Part shown: positions 6,486-9,996 of the stretch, piece by piece | How positions within the stretch are numbered: the stretch's first letter is position 1 | How the letters are laid out: each line of letters starts with the position of its first letter | Source: Lachnospiraceae bacterium UBA3643 | GTDB taxonomy: Bacteria; Bacillota; Clostridia; Lachnospirales; Lachnospiraceae | Assembly (NCBI GenBank): GCA_002373855.1 | Contig: DFKO01000084.1 | Coordinates: 1 to 9,996 of the forward strand | Length of the DNA stretch: 9,996 nt | Direction: 5' to 3' | The notes under the pieces: model-generated | What the model was told of the DNA's origin: nothing | Databases searched by the model: none | What the model saw: the letters and a program-made list of their open reading frames with translations, nothing else | Made by a program: the position numbers and the translations under genes

Positions 6486-7856
6486 ATGAGCCTTAATAAA
6501 TCGGATTTTGAAAATCGGAAAATACTTGTAATGGGAGCCGGCAAGAGTGGTATCGCAGCAGTTAAGCTCCTTGATAAAGCGGGAGCAGTTCCTGTTTTAT
6601 ATGATGAGAATAAAGAGCTTGATAAGAATGCTTTAATTGAAAAGCTTGGAGATGCATCGTGCGACATATATGCAGGTGAGCTTCCGGCAGATGTTAAGTC
6701 ATCATGCCATTTGCTCGTTATGAGCCCCGGTATCCCGGTTGATACGGACTTTGTCGATGATTTTAAAAAGGACGACCGCACCGTAATAGGTGAGATAGAG
6801 CTGGCTTACCAGTTTGCAAAAGGCAGGCTGATCGGTATCACGGGTACAAACGGCAAGACTACGACTACAGCCCTTACGGGTAAGATAGCTGAGGATTATT
6901 ACGGCAAAAGCTTTGTCGTAGGCAATATAGGCAATCCGTATACGGTAGAAGCTTTTAATACAACGGATGATGATATTACGGTAGCTGAGATCAGCTCATT
7001 CCAGCTTGAGACTGCTGTTGATTTTCATCCTGATGTAACTGCTATTTTGAATATCACCCCTGATCATTTAAACAGACATCATACGATGGAAAATTATGTG
7101 GCATGCAAGGAGAGCATCACTAAAAATCAGACAGGTGATGATGTATGCGTATTGAATTATGAAGATCAGTACCTTAAGGATTTTGCACCGAAATGTCCTG
7201 CAAGAGTCATCTGGTTTTCATCAAAGACAAAGCTTGATGAAGGTCTCTACCTTGACGGAGATGATATATGCTATGCCAGAAACGGCAGCGTGGAGAGGCT
7301 GATGAATGTCCACGATATGAAACTCCTCGGCGTACACAATTATGAAAATGTGATGGCCGCGATTGCCATGACAGATGCCGCAGGTATACCCATGGACAGC
7401 ATTATAAAGTCTGTAAAAGAGTTTACTGCCGTAGAGCACAGGATAGAATATGTGGCTACAGTTGATGATGTCGATTATTACAACGATTCAAAGGGTACAA
7501 ATCCCGATGCGGCGATCAAGGGTATACAGGCCATGAACAGGCAGACCGTGCTCATCGGCGGCGGATATGACAAGCAGAATGCGTACGATGAGTGGATAGA
7601 AGCCTTTGACGGCAAGGTTGAGTGGCTGATACTCATAGGTCAGACAAAAGGAAAAATTGATGAGTGCGCAAAGGCACACGGATTTAACAATACAATACTC
7701 CTTGATACATTTGAGGAGGCGGTAAACAAAGCGAGAGAACTTGCAAAACCGGGCATGGCAGTACTGCTTTCTCCTGCATGTGCAAGCTGGGGCATGTTCC
7801 CTAACTATGAGGTAAGGGGAAAAGAATTCAAGCGGATGGTTCGTGAGTTTAAGTAA
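6486..7856 (+). CDS. murD: UDP-N-acetylmuramoylalanine--D-glutamate ligase
   Basis: MurD adds D-glutamate to UDP-MurNAc-L-Ala in the cytoplasm, using ATP. The 456-residue protein shows the three Mur-ligase domains. There is an N-terminal Rossmann-like fold with GAGKSG (17-22), then a central ATPase with the P-loop GITGTNGKTTTT (117-128), ISSFQLE (169-175) and NITPDHLNRH (189-198). K208 is a candidate for the carbamylated lysine. HNYENVMAA lies at 284-292. The C-terminal domain has NDSKGTNPDA (333-342) and LLSPACASWGMFPNYEVRGKEF split over 427-448, a MurD-specific block. ATG 6486 is chosen because CGGAGA at 6474-6479 is correctly spaced. An in-frame TTG at 6459 would overlap the mraY end and has no good site. 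It is 20 nt after mraY and 12 nt before ftsW, in the same operon. Confidence 0.98.
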   Translation: MSLNKSDFENRKILVMGAGKSGIAAVKLLDKAGAVPVLYDENKELDKNALIEKLGDASCDIYAGELPADVKSSCHLLVMSPGIPVDTDFVDDFKKDDRTVIGEIELAYQFAKGRLIGITGTNGKTTTTALTGKIAEDYYGKSFVVGNIGNPYTVEAFNTTDDDITVAEISSFQLETAVDFHPDVTAILNITPDHLNRHHTMENYVACKESITKNQTGDDVCVLNYEDQYLKDFAPKCPARVIWFSSKTKLDEGLYLDGDDICYARNGSVERLMNVHDMKLLGVHNYENVMAAIAMTDAAGIPMDSIIKSVKEFTAVEHRIEYVATVDDVDYYNDSKGTNPDAAIKGIQAMNRQTVLIGGGYDKQNAYDEWIEAFDGKVEWLILIGQTKGKIDECAKAHGFNNTILLDTFEEAVNKARELAKPGMAVLLSPACASWGMFPNYEVRGKEFKRMVREFK

Positions 7857-7868
7857 AGGCATATAGTT

Positions 7869-9026
7869 ATGAACGAGAGAGAAAACAGAAGGAGCAGAAA
7901 CGTACAGGGCGAAGTACAGACACTGGGCATTGATGTGACCATGCTTTTTTGCGTGTTTCTCCTTAATATTATCGGACTTTTGATGATCTATTCCGTGACA
8001 GCCTATAAATCGGGAGCAAAGGATTTCTTTGCACAGCTGCTGTGTATACTCGCCGGAACGGGTCTGATGGTCCTGGTCACAAAAGTAGGTATAAAGTGGA
8101 TACCCCCTAAAACCCTTGCATTTATCGCCCTTGGCGTTGCAGGAGCGTCAGTGCTTTTCCTGCTTATCCCGGGATTAAAGGTTACACTTAACGGTGCGAC
8201 AAGATGGTTTAAATTCCCGGGACTCCCCTTTACCATCCAGTCTGCAGAGATAGTAAAGATTGCAGCCATACTGATCATGGCGTGGTTGCTTTCCATCCCC
8301 AATATTTTAGCTAATAAAAAAGGCATAGCAGTTGCATTTTCCGTGCCCCTCGTAATGGGACTGATCCTGGGGGGCATATCAAACAATATGTCCAGTGCCA
8401 TAATCGTTGTTGGCATATCTTATATCATGATCTTTGTTAAGTCGAGACGCTATGCTATATACGGAGTCCTGGCTATAGGAGTTGCAGTTTTTGTTCTGAT
8501 CATGGTCATACTGATCAAGTCGGGAGTCGGTGACGGTTTCCGAATGGGACGAATCAGAGTATGGCTTAATCCTGAGGATACATCTACGGACGTTGATAAC
8601 TATCAGACGATCCAGTCGCTGTATGCCATCGGTTCAGGCGGACTCTGGGGTAAAGGCATAGGAGAGAGTATCCAGAAGATGAACAAGATACCTGAGGCCG
8701 AGAATGATATGATATTTGCTGTTCTCTGTGAGGAACTCGGATTTGTCGGAGCCATGGTGGTGATAATACTGTTTGCTGCCCTGATACTGCGCCTTGTCAA
8801 TCTGGCCACAAAGTGCAACTCCATGTACGACACCCTGATAGTCAGCGGAGTCGCGGGGCATATAGCGCTACAGGCCATACTGAATATAGCCGTTGTGACA
8901 AACACGATTCCAAACACCGGAGTATCCCTTCCGTTTATATCATCGGGAGGATCGTCAGTGCTCTGTCTCCTCTTTGAGATAGCACTGGTATTGTGTGTTA
9001 CCAAAAATCAAAAAGTACAGCAGTAA
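7869..9026 (+). CDS. ftsW: SEDS peptidoglycan glycosyltransferase FtsW
   Basis: FtsW polymerises lipid II into glycan strands at the septum, working with a class B PBP. The 385-residue product has a basic N-terminal tail and about ten transmembrane segments. SEDS motifs are NGATRWFKFPG (108-118), NYQTIQSLYAIGSGGLWGKG (244-263), IPEAENDMIFAVLCEELGF (274-292, with D280 at the essential aspartate position) and IPNTGVSLPFISSGGSS (347-363). Two motifs differ from the common form: QSAE (124-127) where QPSE is usual, and ISSGG where ISYGG is usual. FtsW, SpoVE and RodA belong to one family; the position after murD within the dcw cluster favours FtsW, with SpoVE possible. The start ATG 7869 has a modest AAAGG (7855-7859) overlapping the murD stop. 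murG, often next to ftsW, is absent. Confidence 0.92.
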   Translation: MNERENRRSRNVQGEVQTLGIDVTMLFCVFLLNIIGLLMIYSVTAYKSGAKDFFAQLLCILAGTGLMVLVTKVGIKWIPPKTLAFIALGVAGASVLFLLIPGLKVTLNGATRWFKFPGLPFTIQSAEIVKIAAILIMAWLLSIPNILANKKGIAVAFSVPLVMGLILGGISNNMSSAIIVVGISYIMIFVKSRRYAIYGVLAIGVAVFVLIMVILIKSGVGDGFRMGRIRVWLNPEDTSTDVDNYQTIQSLYAIGSGGLWGKGIGESIQKMNKIPEAENDMIFAVLCEELGFVGAMVVIILFAALILRLVNLATKCNSMYDTLIVSGVAGHIALQAILNIAVVTNTIPNTGVSLPFISSGGSSVLCLLFEIALVLCVTKNQKVQQ

Positions 9027-9032
9027 TCGTTA

Positions 9033-9824
9033 ATGAGAAACAGGGATACGGATTATTTTGACAAATATGATATAAGTGATGAGGACCGGGCATACGAGCT
9101 CGACCGCAGGATTCACAATCTGACAGTGGCAGGCTTTATCGAGCTTGTCATTTGTTTGATTTTACTGGGAATCTATCATGTCCTCATGGTTTATACAGTC
9201 CGAAATGTATACGTGGAGGGCAATGCCCACTACAGCGCAGCCGAGATCAGAAAGTTCGTCGAGACCGGATGGTTTTATGACAATTCATTTTTCCTCTCAT
9301 TAAAATACAGAAATAAGAGTATCACAGACATTCCTTTTGTAGAAAAGATGGATGTGGACGTAGTCGATAAAAATACGATTAAGATCACTGTCTACGAAAA
9401 GACTCTGGCAGGCTATGTCGAATATCTCGGTACATACGTCTATTTTGATAAGGACGGTATAGTAGTCGAGAGCTCAAAGGTCAAGACAGACAGCATACCA
9501 CTTGTGACGGGACTTAAGTTTGATCATTTTGTCATGTATGAGCCCTTGCCTGTTGATGACCCCGGAGTATTTCAGATAGTCCTCAATGTGACACAGCTCC
9601 TTGGAAAATACGGAATCGTATGCGACAGGATATATTTTAATGACAACGGCGACATGACATTATATTTCGGAGATATCCGGGTAAAGATGGGAGATACAGA
9701 CCTTCTGGAGGAAAAGGTACAGCGGCTTGATGCCATCCTGCCTCAGCTTGACGATATGAAAGGCATGCTGGATATGAGCTCCTACGATGAGGGCAAGGAG
9801 AATTTTACGTTTACGAAAGATTAA
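9033..9824 (+). CDS. ftsQ: Cell division protein FtsQ/DivIB
   Basis: FtsQ/DivIB is a bitopic divisome protein that binds FtsL and DivIC and controls septal peptidoglycan synthesis. The 263-residue protein has a charged cytoplasmic tail (1-30) and one transmembrane helix at about 33-54 (AGFIELVICLILLGIYHVLMVY). A POTRA domain at about 55-122 starts VRNVYVEGNAHYSAAEIRKFVE and ends NTIKITVYEKTL. A beta domain (about 127-225) is followed by the closing helix and KGMLDMSSYDEGKENFTF (243-260), an ending often seen in Clostridial DivIB. ATG 9033 is 6 nt after the ftsW stop and has no Shine-Dalgarno site; its translation probably depends on termination and reinitiation by ribosomes leaving ftsW. No other in-frame start fits, because the transmembrane segment comes soon after. 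The name DivIB would be equally right. Confidence 0.9.
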   Translation: MRNRDTDYFDKYDISDEDRAYELDRRIHNLTVAGFIELVICLILLGIYHVLMVYTVRNVYVEGNAHYSAAEIRKFVETGWFYDNSFFLSLKYRNKSITDIPFVEKMDVDVVDKNTIKITVYEKTLAGYVEYLGTYVYFDKDGIVVESSKVKTDSIPLVTGLKFDHFVMYEPLPVDDPGVFQIVLNVTQLLGKYGIVCDRIYFNDNGDMTLYFGDIRVKMGDTDLLEEKVQRLDAILPQLDDMKGMLDMSSYDEGKENFTFTKD

Positions 9825-9832
9825 AAGATATA

Positions 9833-9851
9833 TGACTGACCGGGTCAATCA
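9833..9851. promoter_or_regulatory. 19-bp imperfect palindrome after ftsQ
   Basis: TGACTGACCGGGTCAATCA is symmetric about G9842, with 8 of 9 base pairs matching (mismatch at 9836/9848). It begins 8 nt after the ftsQ stop. With a one-base centre it is a poor RNA hairpin and there is no U-run after it, so a terminator is unlikely; the form suits a protein-binding dyad. What would bind is unknown. Confidence 0.4.
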
Positions 9852-9862
9852 ATTTGAAAATA

Positions 9863-9904
9863 TTACAATAATGTTATATTTGCCATTGTTACAAAAATGT
9901 TGTA
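9863..9904 (+). repeat. 16-nt direct repeat pair upstream of probable ftsZ
   Basis: TTACAATAATGTTATA (9863-9878) and TTACAAAAATGTTGTA (9889-9904) agree at 14 of 16 positions and start 26 nt apart. The second copy also contains an inverted repeat, TTACAA-N5-TTGTAA (9889-9905). The composition is AT-rich, so chance similarity is possible, but the order TTACAA-x-AATGTT-x-TA is kept across the whole unit. They may be two binding sites for one regulator next to the ftsZ promoter. Confidence 0.45.
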
Positions 9905-9908
9905 AACT
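9880..9908 (+). promoter_or_regulatory. Candidate promoter for the downstream gene (ftsZ)
   Basis: TTGCCA (9880-9885, 5 of 6) and TAAACT (9903-9908, 4 of 6) are separated by 17 nt. The -10 is weak. The second direct repeat lies between and over these elements. An alternative TTGAAA (9854-9859) with TATATT (9875-9880) has a 15-nt spacer, shorter than normal. A separate ftsZ promoter would fit the 146-nt gap, the only gap over 50 nt after mraZ. Confidence 0.4.
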
Positions 9909-9931
9909 TATTGCGAAAGTATGCAAGACAG

Positions 9932-9955
9932 TTATGTAGCTGTAAATCTACATAA
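9932..9955 (+). promoter_or_regulatory. Hairpin next to the ftsZ ribosome binding site
   Basis: TTATGTAG (9932-9939) and CTACATAA (9948-9955) are a perfect 8-bp inverted repeat with an 8-nt loop. The strand end abuts the ribosome binding site AAAGGAGG (9955-9962). In mRNA it would form a modest AT-rich stem-loop just before the site. It may help keep the site open, or bind a regulator as DNA. No U-run follows, so it is not a terminator. Confidence 0.5.
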
Positions 9956-9970
9956 AAGGAGGAAGGAATC

Positions 9971-9996
9971 TTGATAGAGATTACAAATAGGGAAGC
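9971..9996 (+). CDS. ftsZ: Start of probable cell division protein FtsZ (partial)
   Basis: A TTG start at 9971 follows a near-perfect ribosome binding site (AAAGGAGG, 9955-9962) by 8 nt, and the frame is open to the window end. Only eight full codons are visible, reading M-I-E-I-T-N-R-E. FtsZ proteins of related Clostridia often begin with M-L-E-I followed by a short polar stretch, and ftsZ is the expected neighbour of ftsQ in a cluster lacking ftsA, where it would build the tubulin-like division ring. The GTP-binding signature lies outside the window, so identity is mainly inferred from position. The non-ATG start is supported by the strong, well-spaced site. Confidence 0.55.

Noticed and set aside
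9833..9851. Palindrome after ftsQ as an intrinsic terminator
   Set aside because: A hairpin would have almost no loop and contains a mismatch, and no U-run follows.
1..9996. A novel system, mobile element, CRISPR array, or structural RNA in the window
   Set aside because: Nearly all bases are in conserved dcw, lgt or ychF genes with small gaps; no inverted terminal repeats, spaced repeats, tRNA-like folds or unknown genes are visible.

Overview
The window carries a division and cell wall (dcw) gene cluster, all on the + strand. It most likely comes from a low-to-mid GC Gram-positive anaerobe of the Clostridia, and Lachnospiraceae is the best guess. The reasons are the gene order lgt / mraZ-rsmH-ftsL-pbp-mraY-murD-ftsW-ftsQ(divIB)-(ftsZ), strong GGAGG-type Shine-Dalgarno sites on several genes, a single high-molecular-weight class B PBP in the cluster, and no ftsA before the gene that follows ftsQ. 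The family assignment is inference from protein style; no marker gene is complete enough to fix a genus.

Layout: 1-258 is the C-terminal end of the YchF ATPase/GTPase. It is followed 14 nt later by lgt (273-1163), which ends in a clear UUCG-tetraloop intrinsic terminator (1202-1235). The 237-nt gap before mraZ holds a sigma-A-like promoter (1295-1323) and a 10-bp-periodic array of GG-centred boxes (1344-1368) that looks like a MraZ autoregulatory operator. From 1401 to 9824 eight genes are packed with gaps of 6-47 nt and no visible internal terminator, so they probably form one operon: mraZ (transcription regulator), rsmH (16S rRNA methyltransferase), ftsL-like (bitopic divisome protein), class B PBP (septal transpeptidase), mraY (lipid I synthase), murD (UDP-MurNAc-Ala-Glu ligase), ftsW (SEDS glycosyltransferase) and ftsQ/divIB (POTRA divisome protein). 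After ftsQ a 146-nt intergenic stretch carries an imperfect palindrome, a 16-nt direct repeat, a weak promoter candidate and a hairpin just before a strong ribosome binding site. A TTG-started gene, probably ftsZ, begins at 9971 and runs off the window.

Functionally, MurD and MraY make and membrane-anchor the peptidoglycan precursor, FtsW and the PBP polymerise and cross-link it at the septum, FtsL and FtsQ/DivIB regulate that synthase pair, and MraZ probably controls the whole unit. Lgt and YchF belong to a separate upstream transcription unit.

The region is core and conserved. I see no mobile element, CRISPR, tRNA, rRNA or sign of transfer, and I did not find an undescribed biological system. 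The points worth a second look are regulatory (the MraZ operator, a mraZ start without a ribosome binding site, and the repeats upstream of ftsZ) or concern details of individual proteins (a repeat tail on the PBP, substitutions in Lgt and FtsW, and a shared RENRR motif).
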